From Cellulophaga algicola DSM 14237 (lineage in GTDB: Bacteria; Bacteroidota; Bacteroidia; Flavobacteriales; Flavobacteriaceae): a stretch of 64,000 nt of DNA. Both the position numbers and the translations under genes were made by a program. Positions 16,590 through 26,023 of the stretch are shown piece by piece. Location: NCBI RefSeq assembly GCF_000186265.1, contig NC_014934.1:1240001-1304000 (forward strand), read 5' to 3'. The notes under the pieces are model-generated. The model saw only the letters and a program-made list of their open reading frames with translations, ran no database searches and was not told where the DNA came from. Positions within the stretch are counted from its first letter, which is position 1. Each line of letters opens with the position of its first letter.

Positions 16590-16626
16590 AAAAAGGGCGA
16601 TTGTTTACACAATCGCCCTTTTTTAT
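16588..16626. terminator. bidirectional terminator between recX and an outer-membrane protein gene
   Basis: AAAAAAGGGCGATTGT pairs with ACAATCGCCCTTTTTT around a very short loop, with A/T runs on both sides. It serves the convergent genes recX and 16639-17133. Confidence 0.92.
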
Positions 16627-16638
16627 TAAAATATGTTT

Positions 16639-17133
16639 CTATAAATTAAATGTAGCTCCGAAACTAAAAACAAATTGATTGTTTAAATCTTCTGCCTCAC
16701 TTAAATTATCTGTTTTGTACTTTGCAAAAGGAACTGATGCTTCAGCAAATAAACCAAAACCATCACTAAAGAAATAACGTGTACCTAAATGACCACCAAA
16801 ATTCTTTAATCCTAAATTTAAACCAGGATATACATCAATATTATCTGGCAACTGCATTACACTACCAAGGTTAGCATTAAATCTAGCCTTTAAATCAAAT
16901 CTATCACCAAAATCTGCATCGATAGCATCATCAACCCCTAATACATAGCCTGCTGTAGCTCCAATAGAAAAATTTTCTCCCATTCCATAATCATAAGTTA
17001 CCCCGATCCCGGTTCCATTGTCTTGGAAATTAGCTCCTATTTGAAATTTTGCATCGTCTTTACCACTATAAGCTTGAGCATTTGCAAAAGAAACCCCAAG
17101 AATCATTGTTAATGCAACTAATACTTTTTTCAT
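16639..17133 (-). CDS. small outer-membrane beta-barrel protein (DUF6646-like)
   Basis: 164 residues: signal peptide (MKKVLVALTMILGVSFANAQ), then alternating amphipathic strands (FQIGANFQDNGTGIGVTYDYG, FSIGATAGYVLG) and a C-terminal aromatic strand FVFSFGATFNL. This is consistent with an 8-stranded outer-membrane barrel. I recall the pattern from DUF6646 proteins of Flavobacteria. Function unknown. A -7 box TATCTTTG lies 41 bases upstream. Confidence 0.78.
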   Translation of the reverse strand: MKKVLVALTMILGVSFANAQAYSGKDDAKFQIGANFQDNGTGIGVTYDYGMGENFSIGATAGYVLGVDDAIDADFGDRFDLKARFNANLGSVMQLPDNIDVYPGLNLGLKNFGGHLGTRYFFSDGFGLFAEASVPFAKYKTDNLSEAEDLNNQFVFSFGATFNL

Positions 17134-17173
17134 TTTATATTGTTTATTTGTTAGTGTACTAATTTTTAAGCCC

Positions 17174-17181
17174 GCAAAGAT
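17174..17181 (-). promoter_or_regulatory. -7 promoter box for the outer-membrane protein gene
   Basis: The minus strand reads TATCTTTG, an exact TAnnTTTG match, 41 bases upstream of the ATG at 17133. No well-spaced -33 TTG was seen. Confidence 0.45.
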
Positions 17182-17183
17182 AT

Positions 17184-18059
17184 CTATTCTGATTTAATTG
17201 CGCTATCTATATACGTATTTGTTCGACGTATGGCCTTTTCATTTTTTTCGTCAATCCATTTTTGACCGTAAATTTTTCGCATTATATGATCATAATATCG
17301 CATAATAAGAATATTATAAGCGGCTTTCCCTAAGTTTTTTGGGTTTCGCGCCATAGCACGTAAGCTCATAGAAAACCCAGGGGTAATATATTTCATATAG
17401 TGCCAGTACCCTTCGGGCATATACAACACTTCCCCATGTTCTAAATAGGTTTTATATCCTGTAGCATTTTTTAAAGCTGGCCATTTCTCATAATCAGGAT
17501 TTGAAAAATCTATACTTTCATGGGCTATTAAGGAATGTGGCACTTTATATAAGTGCTTATTTTGAGATTGATCAAAAAGTATGATTTCTTTTCGTCCTTC
17601 AAAATGAAAATGAAAAATATTTGCCAGATCTATATCATAATGCATGAAGGTATAAGAATCTTTACCTCCAAAGAACAACATAGGTAAACCTTTCAATAAT
17701 TTGAGTCCAAAATCTGGAAAAGTATAATCCTTTTGGAGCTCAGGAACTTCTCTTAGAATATTCCAAAGAAAAATTCGAAATTTAGTTGGCTCTTTTTTTA
17801 GCAGATCAATATAATCTGCCATTTTCATTTTAGCGTGTGGCTCATTAAAGCCATCTTCATGGTTTACCGGACGATTATCATAAAGCGGTACTATCTTTTC
17901 TCCAGCAACCGCCTTCATATATGCTAAATTCCATTTTGTATACGCAGGCCACTCTTCAATAAACCGCTCAATAACAACAGGCTTTTGAGGTTTAAAGTAG
18001 TTTGCTACAAAATCTGCTTTAGTAATTTGACTTACCCTTGGAATATCTATTAAATTCAA
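17184..18059 (-). CDS. cupin/JmjC-like (Cupin_8) protein, probable Fe(II)/2-oxoglutarate oxygenase
   Basis: 291 residues. The double-stranded beta-helix core carries the iron motif HxD (TFMHYDIDLANIFHFHFEGRKE) and the distal His in MPEGYWHYMKY. N-terminal KPVVIERFIEEWPAYTKWN is typical of Cupin_8/FIH-type hydroxylases. Relatives hydroxylate protein side chains using 2-oxoglutarate; the substrate here cannot be read from sequence. A single gene upstream of the outer-membrane protein gene; the iron ligands look intact. Confidence 0.85.
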   Translation of the reverse strand: MNLIDIPRVSQITKADFVANYFKPQKPVVIERFIEEWPAYTKWNLAYMKAVAGEKIVPLYDNRPVNHEDGFNEPHAKMKMADYIDLLKKEPTKFRIFLWNILREVPELQKDYTFPDFGLKLLKGLPMLFFGGKDSYTFMHYDIDLANIFHFHFEGRKEIILFDQSQNKHLYKVPHSLIAHESIDFSNPDYEKWPALKNATGYKTYLEHGEVLYMPEGYWHYMKYITPGFSMSLRAMARNPKNLGKAAYNILIMRYYDHIMRKIYGQKWIDEKNEKAIRRTNTYIDSAIKSE

Positions 18060-18171
18060 TGATAATCAGTTTTAAAATAACTGCAAATTTAAAAATCCTA
18101 TGAATGAATCATTCATAAAATTTTTACAAAAAGCTACTCTATTGCTCTTAAAAATCTAGTTATAGTTTGTT

Positions 18172-19263
18172 TTAAGATAATTTAGCCTTAGCCTTAGCTG
18201 TTTCATTCCGCTCAATAGTATGACCCGGTCTTGTCCATCTTGGTTTCTCTCCCAACGTTTGAAATTCTGAATCTTGAGCTTCTACTGTTTTAGGCTGAGA
18301 AACTTTAGTAAATGGCTTTTGAGGGTTTAAACCTAAAAGTTTAAACATCTCCATATCGTCATTTACATCAGGATTTGGAGTTGTCAATAACTTATCACCT
18401 GCAAAAATTGAATTTGCTCCAGCGAAAAAGCACATTGCTTGGCCTTCTCTACTCATCTCTGTTCTTCCTGCAGATAAACGTACTTGCGTTTCTGGCATAA
18501 CAATTCTTGTAGTTGCTACCATTCTAAGCATATCCCAAATTGCAATAGGCTCAATATCTTCCATAGGCGTACCTTCTACCGCTACTAATGCATTGATTGG
18601 CGTAGACTCTGGTTGTGGATTAAGTGATGCCAAAGCAACCAACATCCCTGCCCTATCCTCTAGCTTTTCTCCCATTCCGATAATACCACCACTACAAACG
18701 GTAACATTAGTTTTACGCACATTACTAATCGTATCTAAACGATCTTCAAATGCTCTTGTAGAAATAACATCTTTATAATAATCTTCTGAAGTATCTAAGT
18801 TGTGATTGTAAGCATACAAGCCAGCTTCTGCTAAACGTTTTGCCTGGTTTTCTGTAATCATACCCAAAGTACAACAAACCTCCATATCTAACTTGTTAAT
18901 GGTACGTACCATTTCAAGAACTTGATCAAACTCTGGTCCGTCTTTTACATTACGCCATGCAGCGCCCATACACACTCTTGAACTTCCCGAAGCTTTTGCT
19001 CTTAATGCTTGTGCTTTTACATGAGGAACTGTCATTAAATCATTTCCTTCTAGACCTGTATGATACCGTGCTGCTTGCGGACAATAGCCACAATCTTCTG
19101 GGCAACCTCCTGTTTTTATTGAAAGTAAAGTAGAAACCTGAACCGTATTTGGATCATGGTTTTCTCTGTGTATCGTAGCAGCATCATATAACAATTCCAT
19201 CATTGGTTTGTTATAGATTTCTAGTATTTCCTCTTTTGTCCAGTTGTATCTTTTCTCGCTCAT
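18172..19263 (-). CDS. bioB: biotin synthase BioB
   Basis: About 363 residues from ATG 19261-19263. A radical-SAM CxxxCxxC motif is present (TGGCPEDCGYCPQ). Further conserved segments are the second-cluster cysteines (RVCMGAAWR, MEVCCTLGM, VTVCSGGIIGMGE) and the FFAGANSIFAGDKLLTT region. It inserts sulfur into dethiobiotin to make biotin. A longer frame to TTG 19287 exists, but the -7 promoter box at 19285-19292 overlaps that codon, so the ATG is the real start. It is transcribed apart from the other bio genes, a terminator away from flotillin. Confidence 0.97.
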   Translation of the reverse strand: MSEKRYNWTKEEILEIYNKPMMELLYDAATIHRENHDPNTVQVSTLLSIKTGGCPEDCGYCPQAARYHTGLEGNDLMTVPHVKAQALRAKASGSSRVCMGAAWRNVKDGPEFDQVLEMVRTINKLDMEVCCTLGMITENQAKRLAEAGLYAYNHNLDTSEDYYKDVISTRAFEDRLDTISNVRKTNVTVCSGGIIGMGEKLEDRAGMLVALASLNPQPESTPINALVAVEGTPMEDIEPIAIWDMLRMVATTRIVMPETQVRLSAGRTEMSREGQAMCFFAGANSIFAGDKLLTTPNPDVNDDMEMFKLLGLNPQKPFTKVSQPKTVEAQDSEFQTLGEKPRWTRPGHTIERNETAKAKAKLS

Positions 19264-19284
19264 GTAGCTCGTTTTATCAATTGC

Positions 19285-19316
19285 CAAAAATAGCCTATTT
19301 GTAATTCAAATCCCAA
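19285..19316 (-). promoter_or_regulatory. bioB promoter
   Basis: On the minus strand, TATTTTTG (19285-19292) is preceded after 21 bases by TTG (19314-19316), fitting the Bacteroidota promoter. It lies 22 bases upstream of ATG 19263 and rules out the upstream TTG start. Confidence 0.55.
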
Positions 19317-19336
19317 TAAAGAAATTCATGTTTATT

Positions 19337-19377
19337 AAAAAAGTCCTACTGAAATTAGTTTCAGCAGGACTTTTTTA
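19337..19377 (-). terminator. intrinsic terminator of the bioA-KAS-NfeD-flotillin unit
   Basis: AAAAAAGTCCTACTGAAA pairs with TTTCAGCAGGACTTTTTT (one mismatch) around TTAG. It lies between the flotillin stop at 19397 and the bioB promoter. Confidence 0.9.
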
Positions 19378-19396
19378 TACTATTTATTTTGAACAT

Positions 19397-20839
19397 TTAT
19401 GCTTTAGAATCGTCTTTGTTAGATTTTGAACTCTTATCTAAAACTTCTTTAACTTCTTCCCCTGCAACATCTTTACCTTTTAAATATTCTGGCAATTGCA
19501 TCCCAGCCATATTAAACATTTCTTGTAAAGGTGGCACCGATTTGTACATTCCAGAGATAAAATTAGCCGTAGAACCTTTACCATCTTCAGATTTTGCACC
19601 AGAATCCCAAACCGTAATTTTATCGATTTTGATATTTTTAATAGCTTCTGCTTGCGTTTTAACTAATTCTGGAAGTTTGTCTGCCACCAATAACAATACA
19701 GCATCTTTAGGGTTATTACCTGCTGCTTTCACTATCTGATCTAAACCTTGTGCTTGTTTCGTTAAAATCTCTAATAAGCCTTGCGCTTCTGCTTGTGCTT
19801 TAAATAAGATAGCATCTGCTTCCCCTTTTGCTATACGTCTTGTACGCTCAGCATCTGCTTCTGCCTCAATTTCTACCTTTTTCTTATCTATCTCTGCAGG
19901 TACTATAATATCTGCCATCTGAGAACTACGAACACGTTCTGCTCTCGCTAATTCTGCTAATTGCTCTGCTGCATAAGATTCTTCCAATGCTTTTGCTGAT
20001 TGTACTTTCTCTGAAGCAATTGCCGTACGTTCTACTTCTGCTTCTCTCTGACGACGTAATGAATCTGAATTTGCTACGTTGATTTTTGCAATATTTTCTC
20101 CTTCTACGGCCTTTGCATTTGCCGCAGCAACTTGGGTACGCTCATCTTGCACTGCATTAGCCTCACCAATAGAACCATCTCTTGTTTTTTCTGCTACCGA
20201 TTTACGTGCTGCATTTATGGCATGTGCAGCAGCTTCTTTACCTAAAGCCTCAATATACCCAGATTCATCAACAATATCTGTAATATTTACGTTGATCAAT
20301 TTAAGTCCTACTTTCTTTAATTCAGATTCAACACTCTGAGATATATTCGTTAAAAATTTATCTCTATCCGAGTTAATTTCCTCAATATCCATTGATGCTA
20401 CCACCAAACGAAGTTGACCGAAAATAATTTCTTTTGCTAAGTCTTGAACTTCTTGCATTCCTTGACCTAAAAGACGTTCTGCAGCATTCTGCATAATTCC
20501 AGGCTCTGTAGATATACCAATTGTAAATCTTGAAGGAACGTTTACACGAATATTTTGTTTACTTAAGGCATTCACTAAATTTACCTCTATAGATATAGGT
20601 GTTAAATCTAAAAACTCATAATCTTGAATTACAGGCCAAATAAAGGCTGCTCCACCATGAATACAGCGTGCAGAATTACCATTACCAACTTTACCATACA
20701 CTACAAGGATACGATCTGAAGGACAACGTTTATACCTTCTAATAAAGGATATAATAATGACAAAAAAGAATAAAATTGCAAAACCAATCGTCAGCAAAGT
20801 AGCGGATCCTCCGCCTAATTGTAAGGGTAATAATAGCAT
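19397..20839 (-). CDS. flotillin-family (SPFH) membrane scaffold protein
   Basis: 480 residues: one N-terminal membrane segment (about 14-33), then an SPFH/band-7 domain (about 35-200, ending in LINVNITDIVDESGYIEALGK). A long Ala/Glu-rich coiled coil follows (about 210-390: EANAVQDERTQVAAANAKAVEGE, EKVQSAKALEESYAAEQLAE). Flotillins organise ordered membrane microdomains and, with NfeD partners, affect membrane protein assembly. The NfeD gene lies immediately upstream with a 4-bp gap, the standard pairing. Confidence 0.93.
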   Translation of the reverse strand: MLLLPLQLGGGSATLLTIGFAILFFFVIIISFIRRYKRCPSDRILVVYGKVGNGNSARCIHGGAAFIWPVIQDYEFLDLTPISIEVNLVNALSKQNIRVNVPSRFTIGISTEPGIMQNAAERLLGQGMQEVQDLAKEIIFGQLRLVVASMDIEEINSDRDKFLTNISQSVESELKKVGLKLINVNITDIVDESGYIEALGKEAAAHAINAARKSVAEKTRDGSIGEANAVQDERTQVAAANAKAVEGENIAKINVANSDSLRRQREAEVERTAIASEKVQSAKALEESYAAEQLAELARAERVRSSQMADIIVPAEIDKKKVEIEAEADAERTRRIAKGEADAILFKAQAEAQGLLEILTKQAQGLDQIVKAAGNNPKDAVLLLVADKLPELVKTQAEAIKNIKIDKITVWDSGAKSEDGKGSTANFISGMYKSVPPLQEMFNMAGMQLPEYLKGKDVAGEEVKEVLDKSSKSNKDDSKA

Positions 20840-20843
20840 TTGG

Positions 20844-21422
20844 TTATTTATTTAAAAGTTCAACAATTAATATTCCGTTATCAGTAACTGTTTTTACACG
20901 TACAACATTACCTTGGTGTAAATCTGAATGCTCTTCCGTGAGCGCTTCTAACTCGCGCAATGTACCTTGAACATTGATGCTAACTTTTCCAATAAAAGAA
21001 CGATTTGCACCAATAGTAAGATATACTTCTCCTACTTGGTTAATGGCATTTTTAAGTTTTAAAGTCCCACTACTTTGTAATTTTGATAAGTAATAGAATA
21101 AGGAAGCCATGGCCAACATCATTAACAAACCACATATAATTGAAAGAATAACTACCATATACCTTGGCAAATCTCCGCTCAAAGCCGCAATTCCAGACCA
21201 TCCAAAAATGGTAAAAAATCCCATTAAATTTTTGAAGGATAAGAACTGAAAATCTATTCCAGTATCGCCATCTATTTCTGTATCAATATCATCACCAAAA
21301 CTATCAGAATCTCCTCCTACTAAGGTCAAAACTAATAAGACCAAAAATATAACTGATGAAATACCTGCTACTAACCAATATATTTTTTCAAATAAATTAA
21401 GCGCCTCAAACCATTGTTCCAT
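20844..21422 (-). CDS. NfeD-like membrane protein
   Basis: 192 residues with three membrane segments (about 14-36, 63-84, 88-112) and a C-terminal OB-fold domain (GEVYLTIGANRSFIGKVSINVQGTLRELEALTEE...VVRVKTVTDNGILIVEL). This is the short NfeD1b type that partners flotillin. Located between the ketoacyl synthase gene and flotillin, probably in the same transcript. Confidence 0.85.
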   Translation of the reverse strand: MEQWFEALNLFEKIYWLVAGISSVIFLVLLVLTLVGGDSDSFGDDIDTEIDGDTGIDFQFLSFKNLMGFFTIFGWSGIAALSGDLPRYMVVILSIICGLLMMLAMASLFYYLSKLQSSGTLKLKNAINQVGEVYLTIGANRSFIGKVSINVQGTLRELEALTEEHSDLHQGNVVRVKTVTDNGILIVELLNK

Positions 21423-21440
21423 CCTGTTTAATTTAGTTGA

Positions 21441-22643
21441 TTATTCTACTCTTTTAAGTAAGATACTAACCGCATTTCCTCCAAAACCAACAGCATTCAC
21501 TAATACTCTTGATATTTTCTCAGGAACGGAATCATACGTTACATAAGGAACTTTTATTGCTTTTTGATGCTGCATCATTAGCAGTGCTAATTCTAAACTC
21601 AACATGCCCGATGCTCCAAACGTATGACCTATCTTCCACTTATTAGTAGTTAAGAACGGAACTTTGTTACAAAATATTTTCTCAATTGCTTTTATTTCTG
21701 AAGAATCACCTTTAATCGTTCCTGGTGCATGAAGTACAATCACATCTACCTCATCTGGATTTAATCCTCCTAAAGCCATTTTCATAGAACGTTGAAAACA
21801 AACAGCATCTGTAGAAATAGAAATATTGTGTTCTAAGACCTCTGTTGCATAGCCAATACCTTCTATAATTGCTAAAGCATTTTCAGGAACCCCTTGTTCT
21901 AAACAAACCACAGAAGCACCCTCACCCAAAACCATAGTATTTTGTGTTTTCTCTAAGTTGAAAGCTTGACAAGGATAACCTGGGCTAGCACTGATTAAAT
22001 TATCTTCATTTTGGGGTGGACTTGTCGCATCTCTAGCATAAATTTTCAATGCTCTTATTTGCGCTATAGTAAACGGTGTTAATGGCGCTTCACTACCTCC
22101 CACCATAAACTTATTAACCATACCACTTTTAATCCAGGCATACCCATTTAATAACGCATGAAGTGCTGTAGAACACGTTATAGAGTGTGATATTTCTGGA
22201 CCCTGTGTTTGCAAATCATGAGCAATCCAAGAAGAAATATTCCCTAAGGTTGTTGTAGGCGACGCTAACGTAGAAGAGGTCTTATTTTTAAGATACTCTT
22301 CAAAGTATTTTTCAAAGAGTGCTGTTGCACCTCTTGATGAACCAATATTTACGCCGAAATTAGCCTCTTTTGACCATCCTGCTGTTTTCATTGCTTCCCG
22401 CGAAGCAAACAAAGCAAACAGTACACTATCGTCTAAATTTTTATACTTACTATCCGATTCTTTTAATGCTAATATTTGTTCCTTAGCTTCGTCTCCAAGC
22501 GCTCCCACCCAAGTGTCTGTACCATCAAAATTTAATTTTATCAACGCGGTATCATCATTCAGATACTGCTCCCAAACTTCTTTTTGCGAAATTCCTAATG
22601 GGGAAATCGAGGCTATTGCGGTAATAGATATTGGTGAATTCAA
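21441..22643 (-). CDS. beta-ketoacyl-ACP synthase-like (thiolase-fold) enzyme
   Basis: 400 residues of the FabF/KAS-II type. The catalytic Cys is in HSITCSTALHALLN. The two His are in VIVLHAPGTIKGDSSE (in place of the usual HGTGT) and KIGHTFGASGMLSLE. The triad therefore looks intact, but the altered HAPGT motif points to a specialised enzyme. Its place 12 bp after bioA suggests a role in making the pimeloyl precursor or another acyl chain in biotin synthesis, but this is inference from position. General fatty-acid or secondary-lipid synthesis is the alternative. Confidence 0.85.
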   Translation of the reverse strand: MNSPISITAIASISPLGISQKEVWEQYLNDDTALIKLNFDGTDTWVGALGDEAKEQILALKESDSKYKNLDDSVLFALFASREAMKTAGWSKEANFGVNIGSSRGATALFEKYFEEYLKNKTSSTLASPTTTLGNISSWIAHDLQTQGPEISHSITCSTALHALLNGYAWIKSGMVNKFMVGGSEAPLTPFTIAQIRALKIYARDATSPPQNEDNLISASPGYPCQAFNLEKTQNTMVLGEGASVVCLEQGVPENALAIIEGIGYATEVLEHNISISTDAVCFQRSMKMALGGLNPDEVDVIVLHAPGTIKGDSSEIKAIEKIFCNKVPFLTTNKWKIGHTFGASGMLSLELALLMMQHQKAIKVPYVTYDSVPEKISRVLVNAVGFGGNAVSILLKRVE

Positions 22644-22655
22644 ATTATTTTCTTT

Positions 22656-23966
22656 CTAAATTAATTCTAAAACTGCTTTTATACTATCGTAAATTTTTCG
22701 CAGCTGCTCATCAGTGATAACATAAGGTGCAGAAATATAAATAGTACTACCTAAGGGACGTAAAAATACCCCTTGACTCATGAAATGATTCATCAACTTA
22801 TCACGCAAATCCCCATAGCGTTCCATCTCAATAGCCAAATCAAGTGCATAAATAGTTCCGGTTTGCCTTGTCCGCGCTACTTTAGGATGACTTTTTATTT
22901 CTAAATCGAAATTTTTATGTGCTGCGATTACGCGCTGAATATTCTCTTGCATTTCATTAGAAGTAAGCAATGCTATTCCCGCTAATGCTGCTGCACATGC
23001 TAATGGATTTGCAGTATATGTATGCCCATGAAATAAGCCTTTTGACATATCTGCACTATAAAAAGCATCATATACTTGCTGCGTACAACTTGTCGCTGCC
23101 ATAGGAACCATACCTGCGGTTAATGCTTTAGACATACAGATTACGTCTGGTTTTACAGCTAGATGATCTGAAGCAAAATATTTTCCAGTTTTCCCAAATC
23201 CCGTCATCACCTCATCGGCAACGGTAATCACACCATACTTCTTCAATAGTGTTATTATTTTTTCCAAACCTTCTGGATCGTGCATCTGCATTGCAGCTGC
23301 CCCCTGTATTAGTGGCTCGTAGATAAACCCTGCAATATCATTTTTCTGCAGGCGCTTTTCTAATTTCTCTAAAACTTCCGAGATATTTTCTTTTGTTGGC
23401 GTTGCTACACGCTCTACAGCAATAAAAAAATCTGCAAAAGGTCCATTATATACGGACAAACCAGAAACAGACATTGCTCCAAAAGTATCTCCATGAAAAG
23501 CATTCTCAAAAGCTAATAAAACAGTTCGTTTATCACCTTTATTAAAATGATACTGCAAGGCCATTTTTATTCCAATTTCGGTAGCTGTAGAACCATTGTC
23601 TGAGAAAAATATTTTTTCTTGATTAGGAGGTAATATTTTTATGAGTTCCTCTGATAGTTTTATCGCAGGCTCATGGGTAAAACCACTAAACACCACCTGA
23701 TCGAGTTGTTGCATTTGGGCATATACACGTTCTATGATAAAATCATTACAATGGCCATACGCACTGGTATACCAAGATGAAATTCCGTCTATATACTCCT
23801 TACCCTCTTCATCTGTTAAAATACATCCTTTTGCTTTTATAATAGCCAACATGGTAGGGTGTAACTTATGTTGGGTTAATGGATGCCAAATGTGTTTTTT
23901 ATCTCTGTCTGAAAGTTTTCCCAATGTGAATAGATTTAAGAGACTGTTCTTTTTTATATCTTGCAA
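22656..23966 (-). CDS. bioA: adenosylmethionine-8-amino-7-oxononanoate aminotransferase BioA
   Basis: 436 residues, PLP fold-type I, class III. Visible hallmarks: DKKHIWHPLTQHKLHPTML (substrate-binding N-terminus typical of BioA), VADEVMTGFGKTGKYFA (Asp that contacts the pyridine nitrogen), and the Schiff-base Lys in CMSKALTAGMVPMAA. It converts KAPA to DAPA using SAM as amino donor. First gene of a unit continuing into the ketoacyl synthase, NfeD and flotillin genes. Separated from bioD/bioF by the opposite-strand pseudogene. Confidence 0.97.
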   Translation of the reverse strand: MQDIKKNSLLNLFTLGKLSDRDKKHIWHPLTQHKLHPTMLAIIKAKGCILTDEEGKEYIDGISSWYTSAYGHCNDFIIERVYAQMQQLDQVVFSGFTHEPAIKLSEELIKILPPNQEKIFFSDNGSTATEIGIKMALQYHFNKGDKRTVLLAFENAFHGDTFGAMSVSGLSVYNGPFADFFIAVERVATPTKENISEVLEKLEKRLQKNDIAGFIYEPLIQGAAAMQMHDPEGLEKIITLLKKYGVITVADEVMTGFGKTGKYFASDHLAVKPDVICMSKALTAGMVPMAATSCTQQVYDAFYSADMSKGLFHGHTYTANPLACAAALAGIALLTSNEMQENIQRVIAAHKNFDLEIKSHPKVARTRQTGTIYALDLAIEMERYGDLRDKLMNHFMSQGVFLRPLGSTIYISAPYVITDEQLRKIYDSIKAVLELI

Positions 23967-24003
23967 AGATGCTAATTAATAGCCAATAAACACAACCATT
24001 ACA

Positions 24004-25409
24004 TGCTTACTAAGCTCTTAAATCATTTAAGTCCTGAATATAACAATCTTAAAAATAAAAGTGTACTTTTCATTCTAATCGTACTATCTTTTTTAATCCG
24101 ATTGCCATTTTTTTTCAGGGATTATATTGATCGTGATGAAAGTACCTTTATTATCATGGGATAATCGTGGGTTAATGGCCACTTACCCTATCTAGAACTT
24201 TGGAAAAAGTCTTTTTGCTATACGACTTTTTGGAGCATTAATCGTCGCCATAACATCATTCTACACCTATAAAATAGCGCTTGAATGCAGCACAAAAAAA
24301 GTAGCTATTTGGTGTGGTATTTTCTGTGTGTTTATTCAAAGCTTATTTGGCAGCATGCAAGGTGTTGTGTCTGAACATATTTCAATGTTTTTCTTTATGC
24401 CTAGTCTTTATTTGATCCTGAAGCATAAAGAATGGTACTGGGTGTTAATTTCTGGTATATTAATGGGAGCAACGGCAATGGTAAAATTAAACATGCCCTA
24501 TCCTATTACACTGATTGAAAGACAAAAAATATAAAATCAGGAATTAGAAACACCATACTTTATGGAGCTGGAATACTCCTTGTTATAGGACTAACCATAC
24601 TTCCTTATTTCTTGAATGGACATCTTGGCTTATGGTGGGACTCTGTTATTGAAGCCCCAATGATGTATGCCAATACTAAACGAAATTCATTGCTGACTTT
24701 TGCTCCATTACTGGTGCTAATTCTTCTCTTTTTATATATTATTAAGCGAAAAAAATTGATTGATTTTAAAAACACTTCTATTCAATTAATTGCTCTGGTG
24801 AGCCTAGCCGCGTATGTATCTTTTATAAAAGGCGGCCGCCTAAATGGTCATTATTTAATACAATTATACCCAATGCTCCTCATCTTAGTGGGCATAACAA
24901 TGCATCAATCTTCATTTACCACAAATAAAACTCAGAAAAAACTATTAGCTGTATTGCTACTTTTGATTCCTTTAGAAAGCTATATAGAATACACTAAGGT
25001 TATAAAAAATAAAATTGAAAAAGGAACTTTCTATAATGGCGAAGGAATTGAAGTTGCCAATTACATAAAAGAGAATCACATCAATTTTGAAAACATTTTA
25101 TTCACAGAGTATCATATTGGCTATTGGCTTTTAAACACCAACCCTCCTACCAAAGCCGCAACTCATCCTAGCAATATTTGCCGGTCAGAATTATTTCCGT
25201 ATTCTCAAAACCTTAAAAGAACCACCTTGGAGGAAATTAAATACATCTTAGAAATAAAAAAACCCCAAATCATTGTAAAAAAACAAGGCAGTCAACTTTT
25301 AGACAAAAAAATTATTGATGAAAATATTTTTGTTAATGCCTATTTAGAAGAAAAGTACAGCCTCATTAAAACAATTGACAAAGCTGTACTTTACCAGCGT
25401 TTAAAGTAA
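24004..25409 (+). pseudogene. decayed membrane glycosyltransferase (ArnT/PMT, GT39-like)
   Basis: Starts at ATG 24004 with an N-terminal membrane segment and the catalytic-loop motif RDYIDRDESTFIIMG. It stops at TAA 24162-24164, where relatives would have a Gln codon (GxSWVNGHLPYLE continues in the same frame). A deletion with frame change around 24200-24215 joins LELWK to GKSLFAIRLFGALI, and a third break near 24530 joins the 68-residue and 265-residue open pieces. At least three lesions make it non-functional. The intact ancestor was a multi-helix dolichyl-phosphate-mannose-mannosyltransferase-like protein. Its 3' end overlaps the convergent bioD by 9 bp. Confidence 0.85.
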
Positions 25410-26021
25410 TTCTAAAGCCGATTTAAATTGATCTGCATATTTCTTTATCGTTGCCTTATCAAAAACAGCCTCCTCATCAATTCTTCCAATACAAGGTACT
25501 TTTGTCTTTTTTAGGATAATATCTTCCGTAGTTTTTTGTTCCTTCCCACTAAATAAAATTACCACATCATACTTTCTTTCCTGCAACCATCCTACCGTTA
25601 ATAAGGTATGATTTATACTGCCTAGATAATGCCTAGAAACCACAACCACTTTATAGCTTGGCATAATAATATCCAAAATAGTATCCTCATCATTTATAGG
25701 AACCAATAAGCCACCTGCTCCTTCAATCACCAAATGATTATCCGTTTTTGGTTCTTCTATTTTCTCTCTATCAATTACAACCCCATCTATTTCTGCCGCT
25801 GCATGCGGACTCATAGCTGTTTTTAATGCATAACTATTTTTATGAATTACAGTTTTAGAATTTGATATAAGAGATGCTACCTTATGACTATCAGAATCTT
25901 CTAATTCTCCTGCTTGTATCGGTTTCCAATAATCGGCCTCCAAAGCTTCTACTAAAATAGCAGATGCTATCGTTTTTCCTACTTCCGTTGAGATACCTGT
26001 AACAAATAATTTCATTTTCAT
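25401..26021 (-). CDS. bioD: dethiobiotin synthetase BioD
   Basis: 206 residues. A P-loop-like motif is present (VTGISTEVGKTIASAILVEAL), followed by WKPIQAGELEDSDSHKV, SPHAAAEIDG and VIEGAGGLLVPINDEDTILD, all BioD landmarks. It closes the ureido ring of DAPA with CO2 and ATP. It follows the DUF2007 gene by 2 bp and belongs to the bioF-DUF2007-bioD operon. Confidence 0.96.
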   Translation of the reverse strand: MKMKLFVTGISTEVGKTIASAILVEALEADYWKPIQAGELEDSDSHKVASLISNSKTVIHKNSYALKTAMSPHAAAEIDGVVIDREKIEEPKTDNHLVIEGAGGLLVPINDEDTILDIIMPSYKVVVVSRHYLGSINHTLLTVGWLQERKYDVVILFSGKEQKTTEDIILKKTKVPCIGRIDEEAVFDKATIKKYADQFKSALELL

Positions 26022-26023
26022 AC

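Noticed and set aside
19264-19396. Riboswitch upstream of bioB
   Set aside because: The only structure between bioB and flotillin is the flotillin-unit terminator, and the bioB promoter lies 22 bases before its start, leaving no room for an aptamer.
24328-25409. Two separate membrane proteins (68 and 265 residues)
   Set aside because: Both are pieces of one GT39-like gene that begins at 24004 and is broken by a stop, a deletion and a frame change.
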